From the NCBI RefSeq assembly GCF_013282575.1, contig NZ_JAAAYE010000005.1, positions 1 to 64,000 of the forward strand: a stretch of DNA of 64,000 nucleotides, given 5' to 3'. Below, one piece after another: positions 27,996 through 37,521 of the stretch (the stretch's first letter is position 1; the number at the start of each line of letters is the position of its first letter). Source of the stretch: Paraburkholderia sp. NMBU_R16 (GTDB lineage Bacteria > Pseudomonadota > Gammaproteobacteria > Burkholderiales > Burkholderiaceae). Below the pieces are notes generated by a model, which was given only the letters and a program-made list of their open reading frames with translations, had not been told where the DNA came from and did not search any database. A program made the translations under genes and the position numbers.

Positions 27996-29176
27996 GCGGC
28001 TACTCCTTCGTTGAGCGTCGCCCGTACGGACGCCGTGCCCGGCGCCGGCTGCGCGGCGCGCGCGGCCGTTACGGCTTCGGTCAGCGCGGCGATGGTCGCC
28101 TGCGCGTCGCCGACGAGCGTCAGGTCGGCGCGCTTCGCGATTGGCGCGCTGGCGTCGAGGTTCACGGCAATCACGTGGCGGCAGTCTTTGATCCCTTGCA
28201 GATGCTGTACCGCGCCGGAGATTCCGAAAGCGATATAGACGCTCGCACTGACCGTCTTGCCCGTTGCGCCGACTTGCTTGTCGCGCGTGAAATAACCGTT
28301 GTCGACGGCCACGCGACTGGCGCCTATCGCCGCGCCGAACGCACTTGCGAGCGCCCCGAAAGCCGCGATATCGGTCACCCCGTTACCTGCGGAGACGATG
28401 AAGTCCGCCTCCTCGAGTGCGACGTCGGCCGCATCGAGCTGAACCGTGCCGAGGTCGCGATAGACCTCGTCGCGCGTATCGACGATGGATTCGGCCGTCG
28501 ATCCAGCGGGCGGTTGGACGCGCTCGCCGGCGCCAACGAATGGAAGCTTCGAAGAGACGGCGTCCGCAGCGAGCAGCACCACATCGGGCCATGCACGCGA
28601 CGCGAATTGTCGTTGAGCGTCGAGGTAAACACCCACGTGCGACGCATCGATTTCCACTACTTGCGTGGCGATGCTCGCCCCCGATAGCGCCGCATAGAGG
28701 CGTCCCAGATCGCCGTCTCCGGTGGCGTTATCGGGCATCAGGACATGCGCCGGCGAGAACGCGGCAACGCACGCCTTCAGCGCGGCAACGGCGCGATCGG
28801 GCGCGAAAACGGGACGGCCCAGCGCGGGCAATTCGATGGCTTTATCCGCGCCCAGTTCGGCGGCATCGTCGGTCAGCTCACCGAACACGACGAGTACGAC
28901 TTCAGTACGCGCATCGGCAACGATCGCGGCGGCGGCCACGGCCTGCCGTGCATGGTCGTCGAGCGCACCCCGGTCGCTATGCGCGGCAACGAGCAACACG
29001 CGCCCGGCTTGCTCCACGGTGCGGCGCGGCTTCTCGCGCTCGCCATGTGCGCCCAAACGGGGCAGATCGTCCACCGCGGCGCCCGCGACGTGCTCCTGTC
29101 CCAGCGTGATGCGGCGCAGCCCCGACGACGCAATGACGAACGGCCGGCGCGGATCGATACGTTTGATCGGATTCAT
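27992..29176 (-). CDS. etfA: Electron transfer flavoprotein alpha subunit, dimethylglycine pathway
   Basis: A 394-residue ETF alpha. The C-terminal FAD-binding signature is clear (VGATGKTVSASVYIAFGIS followed by GAVQHLQG). I start at the ATG at 29176, which has GGAG upstream and lies five bases after the dgcB stop. A longer frame to 29494 would run through dgcB and is Arg-rich nonsense. Together with EtfB it shuttles electrons from DgcA. The N-terminal 100 residues are unusually variable and Ala/Arg-rich. Confidence 0.88.
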   Translation of the reverse strand: MNPIKRIDPRRPFVIASSGLRRITLGQEHVAGAAVDDLPRLGAHGEREKPRRTVEQAGRVLLVAAHSDRGALDDHARQAVAAAAIVADARTEVVLVVFGELTDDAAELGADKAIELPALGRPVFAPDRAVAALKACVAAFSPAHVLMPDNATGDGDLGRLYAALSGASIATQVVEIDASHVGVYLDAQRQFASRAWPDVVLLAADAVSSKLPFVGAGERVQPPAGSTAESIVDTRDEVYRDLGTVQLDAADVALEEADFIVSAGNGVTDIAAFGALASAFGAAIGASRVAVDNGYFTRDKQVGATGKTVSASVYIAFGISGAVQHLQGIKDCRHVIAVNLDASAPIAKRADLTLVGDAQATIAALTEAVTAARAAQPAPGTASVRATLNEGVAA

Positions 29177-29181
29177 CGTCT

Positions 29182-31107
29182 TCACTCCAGCGCCGCTGCA
29201 ACGAGTTCGGCTACATCGAGCACCTCGGGCCGCGGACCGACCACGCCCTCGAGCATCGCCGTGCAATTCGGACAGCCGACGGCCACGATCTCGGCACCTA
29301 CCTCGCGCGCATCGGCCATCCGCAAATCGGGAATACGTGCCTTGCCCGGGATGTCGGTGAGCGGCGCGCCGCCGCCACCTCCGCAGCAGCGCCCGCGCAT
29401 ACCATGGCGCTCCATCTCCACGACTTTGATGCCGATCGATTTGAGGGCGCGGCGCGGTGCTTCGGTCTCGCCGTTGTAGCGCCCGAGATAGCACGGATCG
29501 TGATAGGTGATCCGCTTGTCCGCGAGCGCGGCCGATGCTTTCGGCGACAATTTCCCCGATTGCACGAGTTCGGCGAGGAGGCTCGTATGATGCTGAACCG
29601 TATAACGCGTACCGAGCGCGCGGTATTCGTTGCGCAAGCTGTGCATGACGTGCGGATCGGCCGTGACGATGCGTTTGAAGTTCAACCCATCGAGCGTTGC
29701 GATCAGGCGTTTGGCCATCCGCTGGAAGGTTGCCTCATCGCCGAGGCGGCGGGCGACGTCGCCGGTGTCCGTTTCGTTGGGCCCCAGCACGGCGTAATCG
29801 ATGCCCGCCCGGTTCAGCACTTTGACCAAAGCGCGCAGCGTGCGCTGATAGCGCATGTCGAACGCGCCTTCGCCCGCAACGAGCAATACGTCGACAGGCT
29901 TGCCCCGCTCCGCGATGCGCGCGTTCAAGTCGACGGCCCAGTCGTAGCGCGCCGCGATATCGTAGCCGCCGGCACTGCCCGTCTCGCGCAGATTGGCGAG
30001 GACTTCGGGCGCCTTGCCCGGCAGGTCGCCCTCGGTGAGCGTGCGATTGCGGCGCATATCGACGATTGCGTCGACGTGCTCGATCAGCATCGGGCATTCC
30101 TGAACGCAGGCGCGGCATGTCGTGCAGGACCAAAGCGTATCGGCTTCGATCAAACCCGAAACGATCGGCAGCTCGGGCTGGCCGCCATGCTTGCCGAGCG
30201 CGATGCCCGGGGTGGGGCTCCCCGCATAAGCGGCGTCCGTGCCGCCCACCATGCCAGTGACCAGGTCTTGAATCAGCTTCTTCGGATTGAGCGGCTGTCC
30301 TGCCGCAAACGCTGGGCACGCCGCTTCGCATTTGCCGCATTGGACACATGCATCGAAGCTCAAAAGCTGGTTCCAGCGGAATTCGACGGGCTTGCCGACG
30401 CCGTACTCGCGAGCATCGAGTTCCGGCATCTTGAGCGCCGTCGGTGGCACAGCGCCGGGTTGGTCAGTTTGTCCCGCACCGGCACGGAAGCGTTCCTGAC
30501 GCGGGTGGAAGGCGAGATGAAGAAGGCCCGCGAGCGCGTGCTTCATCGGCCCGCCGCGCGCCGCACCGACCGTCATCGCAAAGGCGCCGATCGCGATCAG
30601 GGCTGCGATGATGACAGCGACGAAGCCCGATGCTGCCGCGCTCGGCACGACGGCGAGCAACGTCAACCCGAGCGCGAAGGAGCCGAGCAGCCAGGGCAGC
30701 GTATTCCACGGCCCGCGCGAAAGCCTGGCCGGCATCGCACGTTGGTCGCGCCGGCGACGCCAGACGAAGACAGCACCGATCAACATCGTCACGGCGGCCA
30801 CGCCGATGAGCTTGTCGAGCCACGGCGAGTAAATCGCGAGCCCGTAGTTGACGAAGACGAGCGCGAGCGCCGCGATGGCCCCCCCGGCCGTCGCCACGTG
30901 CGTCTTCGCGATGTAGGGATCGCGTGCGACGACGTGATGCAGATCGACGAAGTACCGCTTGGGAATGGTAAAGAGATTGGCCACCCCGAATGCACCGGCC
31001 GGCGTTGCGCGCCCCACGCGCCAATATGCGGCGCGGCGCGCGAGCGCGTAGGCGAGGCCGGCCATCGAGAGCCACAGCAACCCTGTGATGACGAACGCCG
31101 GGCTCAT
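29182..31107 (-). CDS. dgcB: Dimethylglycine catabolism iron-sulfur membrane protein
   Basis: A 641-residue protein with about five N-terminal membrane segments (residues 1-190), then two 4Fe-4S motifs (CVQCGKCEAACP and CTTCRACVQECP) and two Cys-rich CCG domains (CYLGRYNG; RCCGGGGG). This heterodisulfide-reductase/GlpC-like layout suits passing electrons from the ETF pair to the quinone pool. I chose the ATG at 31107, with AAGGA upstream, over a TTG at 31125; it then starts two bases after the dgcA stop. It is essential for dimethylglycine use in Pseudomonas aeruginosa. Confidence 0.92.
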   Translation of the reverse strand: MSPAFVITGLLWLSMAGLAYALARRAAYWRVGRATPAGAFGVANLFTIPKRYFVDLHHVVARDPYIAKTHVATAGGAIAALALVFVNYGLAIYSPWLDKLIGVAAVTMLIGAVFVWRRRRDQRAMPARLSRGPWNTLPWLLGSFALGLTLLAVVPSAAASGFVAVIIAALIAIGAFAMTVGAARGGPMKHALAGLLHLAFHPRQERFRAGAGQTDQPGAVPPTALKMPELDAREYGVGKPVEFRWNQLLSFDACVQCGKCEAACPAFAAGQPLNPKKLIQDLVTGMVGGTDAAYAGSPTPGIALGKHGGQPELPIVSGLIEADTLWSCTTCRACVQECPMLIEHVDAIVDMRRNRTLTEGDLPGKAPEVLANLRETGSAGGYDIAARYDWAVDLNARIAERGKPVDVLLVAGEGAFDMRYQRTLRALVKVLNRAGIDYAVLGPNETDTGDVARRLGDEATFQRMAKRLIATLDGLNFKRIVTADPHVMHSLRNEYRALGTRYTVQHHTSLLAELVQSGKLSPKASAALADKRITYHDPCYLGRYNGETEAPRRALKSIGIKVVEMERHGMRGRCCGGGGGAPLTDIPGKARIPDLRMADAREVGAEIVAVGCPNCTAMLEGVVGPRPEVLDVAELVAAALE

Positions 31108-31109
31108 GA

Positions 31110-33173
31110 TCAGAAGTCCTTGCAAAGACGAAGCGAATCGTAGATTGCACCATGGATGTTATGCATCGAGATGCAGTCGCCCACGCGGAAGAGCAAAAAC
31201 CGGCCATTGCCGAGTTCCTCCGAGAGGCACGGCTGCGGCTCGGCCGCGAACAACTTGTGCACGTCGATCTGCCCGCGGTTCAGCGATTCGGGTTTCAGCT
31301 TCCAATACAGTCCATCGTTGGGCGTGCTGCCATTCTCGATCACGACCTGATCGACGGCGCGCTCCTCCTGCTCCTCGGTGTACTCGTTTCGGAGCACGGC
31401 GATTTTTTTGCCGTCTTCCTCATACACGCGATCGAGCCAATAGTTCGGCGTATGGATCACGCCCTCCGCATAGAGGCGCCGATAGAAAATCGGGAACGTG
31501 GTGCCGCCGCAATCGTCGGCCACTTTCACATCGGGCGTCACGATCTCGACTTTCGAGCCGCGGCTCGCCATGAAATCCGCTACCCCCGCACCGGCATGTG
31601 TGCTGACCCCGTCGTAGACGAGTACGTTCTTCATCGGCTCCACACGACCGGAAAGGATGTCCCACGAACTCACGGCGAGACCTTGCGCGACACCCCAGTC
31701 CTGCACCTGATCGGAGAATGCGCGGCCACCCGTGGCCAGCACGATGATGTCGGGCTTTTCCGCCATGATCGCCTTCTCGTCGGCCTCGACGCCGAGACGC
31801 CTGTCGACGCCCAGACGTTTCGTCTCCATGTCGAACCATCGGACGATGCCGGCCATCTGCTCGCGCTGCGGCGCCTTCGAAGCGAGGACGATCTGACCAC
31901 CGACTTCCGTATGCTTTTCGAACAGCACCACGTCGTGGCCGCGCGAGCGGGCAACACGTGCCGCTTCGAGACCCGCGGGACCGGCACCGACCACCACCAC
32001 CTTGCGGCGCGGACCGCGCGACTTCTCGATGACGTGCGGCATCGTCGCTTCGCGCGAAGTTGCGGCGTTCTGCACGCACAGCACGTCCAGGCCGTTGTAC
32101 TGGCGGTCGATGCAATAGTTGGCGCCGACGCATTGCTTGATCTCGTCTTCGCGGCCGTCCCGGATTTTGATGACCATATGCGGGTCGGCAATTTGGGCAC
32201 GCGTCATGCCGACGAGATCGATCATGCCCGAGGCGAGCAGCCGCTCGGCCTGTCCCGCATCGCGGATGCTTTGCGCGTGCATGACCGGAATATCGACGAC
32301 CGACTTGATGCCTGCGGCCAGATGCACGAACGGCTCGGGCGGCAGCGCCATCGGCGGCATGCAGTTGGCGAGCGTATTGTGGGTATCGGCACCGGAGCCG
32401 ATGACGCCGAGGTAATCAATGAGCCCTGTCTCGGACATCGCCTGGGCGATTTCCTTCAGTTGCTCGTGATCGAGGCCGTCTTCATGGAATTCGTCACCGC
32501 ACATGCGCAGACCGACGACGAAGTCCGGCCCGACTGCTTCGCGCACCGCGTTCAGCACCTCGACACCGAAGCGCAGGCGGTTTTGCAGACTACCGCCCCA
32601 TTCGTCGGTGCGAAAATTCGTACGCGGGCTCCAGAACTGGTCGATCAAGTGCTGGTGCGCCGCCGAGATTTCGATGCCGTCCATCCCCGCATCCTTCACG
32701 CGCTTCGCGGCGCTCGCGAAGTCGGCGATGATCCGGCGGATTTCTTCCACCTCGATGATCTTGGCGTTGCCGCGGTGCACAGGCTCGCGCACGCCGGAGG
32801 GCGACATCAGATGGGGCCAGTGTTCACCGTGGAACGCGGAGCGGCGCCCCATGTGCGTCGCCTGGATCATGATCTTGGCGCCGTGACGATGCATCGCCTC
32901 GGCCAGTCGCGACAGCGGATCGACGATGCGGTCGGTCGACAGGTTGACGGATTTCCACCAACCCTGCGGGCTGTCGATCGATACCGGACTCGACCCGCCG
33001 CACACCGCCAGACCGACGCCGCCTTTCGCTTTCTCCTCGTAGTACCGGATATAGCGGTCGCCGGGCAATCCGCCCGGCTCGGCGTAAACCTCCGCATGTG
33101 CCGTGCTAACGATGCGATTGCGCAGCGTCAGCTTGTTCAGCGTCATCGGTTTGAACAAATGGGGGTAGCGCAT
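31110..33173 (-). CDS. dgcA: Dimethylglycine demethylase, OYE-type flavoprotein
   Basis: A 687-residue enzyme of the trimethylamine-dehydrogenase/2,4-dienoyl-CoA-reductase family. It has an N-terminal FMN TIM barrel (residues 1-340), a Cys-rich segment (Cys348, Cys354, Cys366) and a C-terminal FAD/NAD domain starting at VVGAGPAGLEAARVA. It demethylates dimethylglycine to sarcosine. The family pattern in trimethylamine dehydrogenase is CxxCxxC...C; here the second Cys position is Ala351, so the 4Fe-4S site lacks one classical ligand. The ATG at 33173 gives the normal family N-terminus (MRYPHLFKPMTLNKL); the upstream open frame overlaps another gene. Confidence 0.93.
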   Translation of the reverse strand: MRYPHLFKPMTLNKLTLRNRIVSTAHAEVYAEPGGLPGDRYIRYYEEKAKGGVGLAVCGGSSPVSIDSPQGWWKSVNLSTDRIVDPLSRLAEAMHRHGAKIMIQATHMGRRSAFHGEHWPHLMSPSGVREPVHRGNAKIIEVEEIRRIIADFASAAKRVKDAGMDGIEISAAHQHLIDQFWSPRTNFRTDEWGGSLQNRLRFGVEVLNAVREAVGPDFVVGLRMCGDEFHEDGLDHEQLKEIAQAMSETGLIDYLGVIGSGADTHNTLANCMPPMALPPEPFVHLAAGIKSVVDIPVMHAQSIRDAGQAERLLASGMIDLVGMTRAQIADPHMVIKIRDGREDEIKQCVGANYCIDRQYNGLDVLCVQNAATSREATMPHVIEKSRGPRRKVVVVGAGPAGLEAARVARSRGHDVVLFEKHTEVGGQIVLASKAPQREQMAGIVRWFDMETKRLGVDRRLGVEADEKAIMAEKPDIIVLATGGRAFSDQVQDWGVAQGLAVSSWDILSGRVEPMKNVLVYDGVSTHAGAGVADFMASRGSKVEIVTPDVKVADDCGGTTFPIFYRRLYAEGVIHTPNYWLDRVYEEDGKKIAVLRNEYTEEQEERAVDQVVIENGSTPNDGLYWKLKPESLNRGQIDVHKLFAAEPQPCLSEELGNGRFLLFRVGDCISMHNIHGAIYDSLRLCKDF

Positions 33174-33217
33174 TTCGATCGACCTCGAATCTATTTCCTT
33201 GAGCGGCCTTCGTCGTG

Positions 33218-33748
33218 TCAGACGAGCGGCGACACTTCGAAGACGCAATGCGCGTGGCCCTCGCCCGCGCATCGCACTTCCTGCGATATCGAACGCGGCC
33301 CGCGAGAAGCGGCCTCGGCGGTATCGTTGACCCAATCCATCGCGCCCGCGAACCAGCCGGCAAACATGTAGCAGAGCTTGCCGTGCTTGTTGGGCTGAGC
33401 GAGAACGAACGACGAGTTCCTCAGTTCGATGCGCGCCCGTGCCGCTTTCGGATCCGCCTCGACGATGCTGAAGAGTCCCCAGCCGCGCTGCGACAACCGC
33501 TTCAGGTAGTGCTCGAAGACGGCCATGCCCGAAAGGCCGTGCTGCTTCGCTTCCTTGTCGCACCAGTGGTAGGCCGACTTGTAACCGGCCTTGTAGAGGA
33601 TGTCGGCATACGCCTCGCGGCCCAACGCCTCTTCCACGGCAACGTGGTTGTTCGTGAAGAAATGGCGCGGCACATAAAGCATCGGCAGCGCGTCCGTGGT
33701 CCAGACACCGGTTTCGGGATCGACGTCGATCGGCAGTTGCGGTTGCAT
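33218..33748 (-). CDS. DUF5943-type protein of the betaine cluster
   Basis: A 176-residue soluble protein that resembles the DUF5943/V4R-like protein next to dgcA in pseudomonads (PA5397-type). It opens with DVDPETGVWTTDALPMLYVPRHF and contains Cys/His near its C-terminus (CAGEGHAHCVF), a possible metal or ligand site typical of 4-vinyl-reductase-like domains. Function unknown. Its place between the dipeptidase and dgcA, 44 bases before the latter, says it serves dimethylglycine or betaine metabolism, perhaps as a binding or sensing protein. Confidence 0.85.
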   Translation of the reverse strand: MQPQLPIDVDPETGVWTTDALPMLYVPRHFFTNNHVAVEEALGREAYADILYKAGYKSAYHWCDKEAKQHGLSGMAVFEHYLKRLSQRGWGLFSIVEADPKAARARIELRNSSFVLAQPNKHGKLCYMFAGWFAGAMDWVNDTAEAASRGPRSISQEVRCAGEGHAHCVFEVSPLV

Positions 33749-33802
33749 GATTGGCCTGTTGCTGTGTTGTGGGTGGATGTTCGATTCGGATGCCCGGGCG
33801 GT

Positions 33803-34774
33803 CTATGCGCCCCAAACGTCGCGGAAAACGCGCACCCAGTTCTCGCCCATGATCTTGCGGATGCGCGTCTCGCTCCAGCCCGCGCGCTCCATGGCAGCGG
33901 TCAGGTTCGGAAACTCGCCGATGGTCCGGATTCCCTCCGGATTGACGACCTTGCCGAAATTCGTGAGGCGGCGGTAACGGCCCTTGTCATGCGTGAGCCA
34001 ATCGAAGAAATCGACGCTGTAGCCCTGCGTGAAGTCGGTGCCGATCCCCACGGCGTCCTCGCCGACCAGATTGACGACATAGTCGATGGCTTCGATGTAA
34101 TCGTCGATCGTCGCCTCGATGCCGCGCTTCAGGAACGGCGCGAACATCGTCACCCCGACGAACCCGCCGGCGTCCGCGATCTCTTTCAGTTGCGCATCGC
34201 TCTTGTTGCGCGGGTGCTCCTTGAGCCCCGAGGGCAGACAGTGCGAGTAGCACACCGGCTTTTTCGAAAAAGCGATCGCTTCCGAAGAGGTATTCCCGCC
34301 GACGTGCGACAGATCGACCATGATGCCGACGCGGTTCATTTCGGTAATGACTTCGCGGCCGAAGTCCGAGAGGCCGCCGTCGCGCTCGTAGCATCCCGTA
34401 CCGACGAGGTTTTGCGTGTTGTAGCAAAGCTGCACGACGCGTACGCCCATATCCGCGAACGCCTCGACATAGGCGAGGTTGTCCTCGAACGCATGCGCGT
34501 TCTGAAAGCCGAGGATGATCCCCGTCTTGCCTTCTTTCTTCGCGCGCAGAATGTCGTCTGTCGTCCGCACGAGCGTCAGCAGTTCGCCGTTGTCGCGAAT
34601 CTGCTTTTTCATCGAGCCGATGTTGTCGACGGTCTTCGTGAAGTTTTCCCAGACCGAAACCGTGCAATTGGCGGCCGTGATGCCGCCTTTATGCATGTCT
34701 TCGAAGACCGAGCGTTCGAACTTCGAAATGTTCAGACCGTCGATGATGATGCTGTCTTGATGCAGTGTGCTCAT
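33803..34774 (-). CDS. Membrane-dipeptidase-family (M19) hydrolase
   Basis: A 323-residue peptidase M19 protein of amidohydrolase fold. The usual first metal motif (HxD) appears altered to IIDGLNIS at residues 10-17, while later His residues (VDLSHVG, CYSHC) are kept. Homologues sit in the same place of betaine clusters (PA5396-type) and are annotated as renal-type dipeptidases. No peptide step is known in betaine breakdown, so the substrate may be a small amide or betaine derivative. It lies 53 bases after glyA and 54 bases before the DUF5943 gene. Confidence 0.85.
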   Translation of the reverse strand: MSTLHQDSIIIDGLNISKFERSVFEDMHKGGITAANCTVSVWENFTKTVDNIGSMKKQIRDNGELLTLVRTTDDILRAKKEGKTGIILGFQNAHAFEDNLAYVEAFADMGVRVVQLCYNTQNLVGTGCYERDGGLSDFGREVITEMNRVGIMVDLSHVGGNTSSEAIAFSKKPVCYSHCLPSGLKEHPRNKSDAQLKEIADAGGFVGVTMFAPFLKRGIEATIDDYIEAIDYVVNLVGEDAVGIGTDFTQGYSVDFFDWLTHDKGRYRRLTNFGKVVNPEGIRTIGEFPNLTAAMERAGWSETRIRKIMGENWVRVFRDVWGA

Positions 34775-34827
34775 TTATCGCTCCAGCGTGGGTCGATCGT
34801 CGCGTTCGTCGGTTTTGCAGCCCGGTT

Positions 34828-36102
34828 TCAATAGATCGGGAAGCGCTCGCACAGCGCGAAAATCTCGCGCCGCACGCGTTGTTCCGTCTCCGCATGGCCT
34901 TCCGGATGTTGCCTGAGCGCATCGAGCACTTCGAGAATCAGCCGCCCGACCAGCTCGAACTCGGCCACGCCGAAGCCACGCGATGTACCGGCCGGCGTGC
35001 CGAGCCGCACGCCCGAGGTCACCGTCGGCTTTTCGGTATCGAACGGAATGCCGTTCTTGTTGCAGGTGATGCCGGCCCGCTCGAGCGCCGTCTCGACTTG
35101 CGTACCCTTCAAGCCCTTGGGGCGCAGATCGACGAGCAGCAGGTGGTTGTCCGTTCCGCCCGTGACGAGATCGACCCCGCCTTCGCGCAACACGGCGCCG
35201 AGCGCCTGCGCATTCTCGAGTACGTTACCGATATAGGTCTTGAAGCCCGGCTGGAGCGCCTCGCCGAACGCGACGGCTTTGCCTGCGATCACGTGCATGA
35301 GCGGGCCGCCTTGCAGTCCCGGGAACACCGCTGAATTGATCTTCTTGGCGATATCCTCGTCGTTCGTCAACACGAAGCCGCCGCGCGGGCCGCGCAGTGT
35401 CTTGTGCGTGGTCGACGTGACGACGTGCGCATGCTCGATCGGGTTCGGGTGCCGCCCGGCCGCGATGATGCCGGCGATATGCGCCATATCCACCATCAAT
35501 TTAGCGCCGACGGCGTCCGCGATAGCGCGAAAGCGTGGGAAATCGAGCACGCGCGGATAGGCCGAAAAGCCCGCGATGATCAGGCTCGGCTTATGTTCGT
35601 GCGCAAGCGCTTCGATACGGTCATAGTCGATGCGCAGCGATTCGCGGTCCACGCCGTACTGCACTGCGTTGAACCACTTGCCCGAGAGCGCCGGCTTCGC
35701 GCCGTGCGTCAGATGCCCGCCCGCGTCGAGCGACATGCCGAGCACCGTGTCGCTCGGCTTGGCGAGCGCGAGCATGACCGCGCCGTTGGCCTGCGCGCCC
35801 GAGTGCGGCTGGACGTTGGCGTAGCCGGCGTTGAACAGTTGCTTGACGCGATCGATGGCGAGCGTCTCGATGTCGTCGGCGAACTCGCAGCCGCCGTAAT
35901 AGCGCTTGCCGGGATAGCCTTCCGCATACTTGTTGGTCAGCACCGAACCTTGCGCTTCGAGCACGGCTCGCGACACGATGTTTTCCGATGCGATCAGCTC
36001 GACTTGCGACTGTTGCCGCTCGAGTTCCTTGAGGATCGCACCGCGCACGGGCGCATCGCGCTCGGCGAGTGACTGGCTGAAAAACGTCTGAGTATTCGAC
36101 AT
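34828..36102 (-). CDS. glyA: Serine hydroxymethyltransferase
   Basis: A 424-residue PLP enzyme interconverting glycine plus methylene-THF with serine. The PLP lysine is Lys234 in [25 protein letters not shown] and the ASENIVS motif are intact. Starting the minus-strand betaine run, it would turn the glycine left after demethylation, plus one folate-bound carbon, into serine. It is probably a pathway-dedicated second copy (GlyA1 type), the housekeeping copy being elsewhere. It is divergent from gbdR over 390 bases. Confidence 0.95.
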   Translation of the reverse strand: MSNTQTFFSQSLAERDAPVRGAILKELERQQSQVELIASENIVSRAVLEAQGSVLTNKYAEGYPGKRYYGGCEFADDIETLAIDRVKQLFNAGYANVQPHSGAQANGAVMLALAKPSDTVLGMSLDAGGHLTHGAKPALSGKWFNAVQYGVDRESLRIDYDRIEALAHEHKPSLIIAGFSAYPRVLDFPRFRAIADAVGAKLMVDMAHIAGIIAAGRHPNPIEHAHVVTSTTHKTLRGPRGGFVLTNDEDIAKKINSAVFPGLQGGPLMHVIAGKAVAFGEALQPGFKTYIGNVLENAQALGAVLREGGVDLVTGGTDNHLLLVDLRPKGLKGTQVETALERAGITCNKNGIPFDTEKPTVTSGVRLGTPAGTSRGFGVAEFELVGRLILEVLDALRQHPEGHAETEQRVRREIFALCERFPIY

Positions 36103-36492
36103 TGTTCTATCCGTGATGGGTCCGACGCGGCACCCGCTCGCGGGGCCGCCACGGACATGCGTTGGCGACGGCTCTATTCTTCTCGTTCGCCTTCACCCCG
36201 GATTGACGAATTCAGACGCGTTCTTTGCCTTTTCCGACACGTTCGTCTGTTTTGGACAAGTCGCGCCGTGGCCGGCTGGCATACGGCGTTCCCGCACCGT
36301 GTCGCGTCCGCCTTGCCCGAAACGGGGGCGAAACGGGCACGCTTGCAGTGCAAGGCTGAGGCTGCCGGATGGATGAAATGTGCGCCCGCATTAGGGTTAG
36401 GCCGTATGGCATGCTTGTTGCCCTGGAACCCAAAATGAGATGCCGAGGCTCCCCCAATCGGCCGCGCTATCCCGGATTCAAGGAACGTCACC
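36103..36492. other. Divergent regulatory region glyA / gbdR
   Basis: A 390-base gap without a convincing gene; short frames here lack family character. It should carry the promoters for the betaine run and for gbdR. The only symmetric element I found is the CTTGCA-G-TGCAAG palindrome at 36342-36354. AAGGA precedes the gbdR ATG. Confidence 0.6.
36342..36354. promoter_or_regulatory. Palindrome CTTGCA-G-TGCAAG, candidate operator
   Basis: Perfect 6-bp arms around one base, about 140 bases before gbdR and 240 before glyA. AraC-family GbdR usually reads direct half-sites, so a different regulator or chance is possible. Confidence 0.3.
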
Positions 36493-37521
36493 ATGTCCCC
36501 CCAGCGTACTGCGTCGCTCGCGAACTTCGCGTTCATGGCGCTGCCGAACTTCACGATGATCGCGTTCTCGAATGCGATCGAAGTTCTGCGGATGGCCAAC
36601 TATCTGAGCGGCCAGACGCTTTATCGATGGTCCGTCGTCAGCCCCGACGGCGGCCCCGTGATGGCCAGTAACGGGCTCTCAGTCATGACGCAGCCGATCG
36701 CTTCGCTGCAGGAACAACCCGACATCGTCTTCGTCTGCGGCGGCGTCGACGTGCAACGCGCAACCGATCATGCCCATCTTTCCGCGCTGCGGCGCTTCGC
36801 TCACTCGGGCATCGCGCTCGGCAGCCTCTGCACCGGCACCTATGCCTTGGCGCGCTCGGGCCTGCTCGATGGCTACGCTTGCGCGATCCATTGGGAAAAC
36901 ATGTCGGCGCTCAAAGAGGAATTCCCCAATACGCGGTTTCTGAAGGAGCTGTTCGTCATCGATCGAGACCGTGTCACCTGCACGGGCGGTGTCGCGCCGC
37001 TCGACATGATGCTGCATCTGATCGCCCCGCGTATCGGTACGGCGCGCGTGACGCAAATCGCCGAGCAGTTCATCGTCGAACACGTGCGCGATACGAGCGC
37101 GCAGCAGCGTATGCCGCTCGTGGCGCGGCTCGGCTCCGCGAATAAATCGCTCTTCGAAGTCATTGCGCTGATGGAGAGCAATATCGAAGAGCCGCTTTCG
37201 CGCGAGGAGCTCGCGCGGCTGGCGAACATGTCACAGCGGCAATTGCAACGGCTCTTTCGCGAGCACCTCGGGATGACGCCGACGCATTACTATCTGACGC
37301 TGCGTCTGCGACGCGCCCGCGAACTTCTGCTGCAAACCGATATGTCGATCATGCACATCACGATGGCATGCGGCTTCCAATCGGCCTGCCATTTCAGCAA
37401 GAGCTATCGCGACGCGTTCGGCACCGCGCCGACACGCGAGCGGCGCAAGCAAGTCGCCCCGCTTGCGCGCGGCAACGCGCCGGCCAGTACCGCCTTGGCA
37501 CGCGATACGGTCATGCACTGA
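36493..37521 (+). CDS. gbdR: Glycine betaine/dimethylglycine-responsive regulator (GlxA-type AraC)
   Basis: A 342-residue activator. Residues 10-190 form a DJ-1/PfpI-like amidotransferase-like sensor domain with Cys in GSLCTGTYAL. Residues 225-325 carry the two AraC helix-turn-helices (SREELARLANMSQRQLQRLFRE; ITMACGFQSACHFSKSYRDAF). In pseudomonads GbdR activates gbcAB, dgcAB, sox and transport genes in response to betaine or dimethylglycine. Its position divergent from the betaine run supports the same role here. Its last 11 bases overlap the 3' end of the MocR gene. Confidence 0.92.
   Translation: MSPQRTASLANFAFMALPNFTMIAFSNAIEVLRMANYLSGQTLYRWSVVSPDGGPVMASNGLSVMTQPIASLQEQPDIVFVCGGVDVQRATDHAHLSALRRFAHSGIALGSLCTGTYALARSGLLDGYACAIHWENMSALKEEFPNTRFLKELFVIDRDRVTCTGGVAPLDMMLHLIAPRIGTARVTQIAEQFIVEHVRDTSAQQRMPLVARLGSANKSLFEVIALMESNIEEPLSREELARLANMSQRQLQRLFREHLGMTPTHYYLTLRLRRARELLLQTDMSIMHITMACGFQSACHFSKSYRDAFGTAPTRERRKQVAPLARGNAPASTALARDTVMH

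Noticed and set aside
31152-33371. A 739-codon open frame antisense to dgcA
   Set aside because: It mirrors the third-position GC bias of dgcA, is His/Arg/Asp-rich and has no family motif; dgcA on the other strand is certain.
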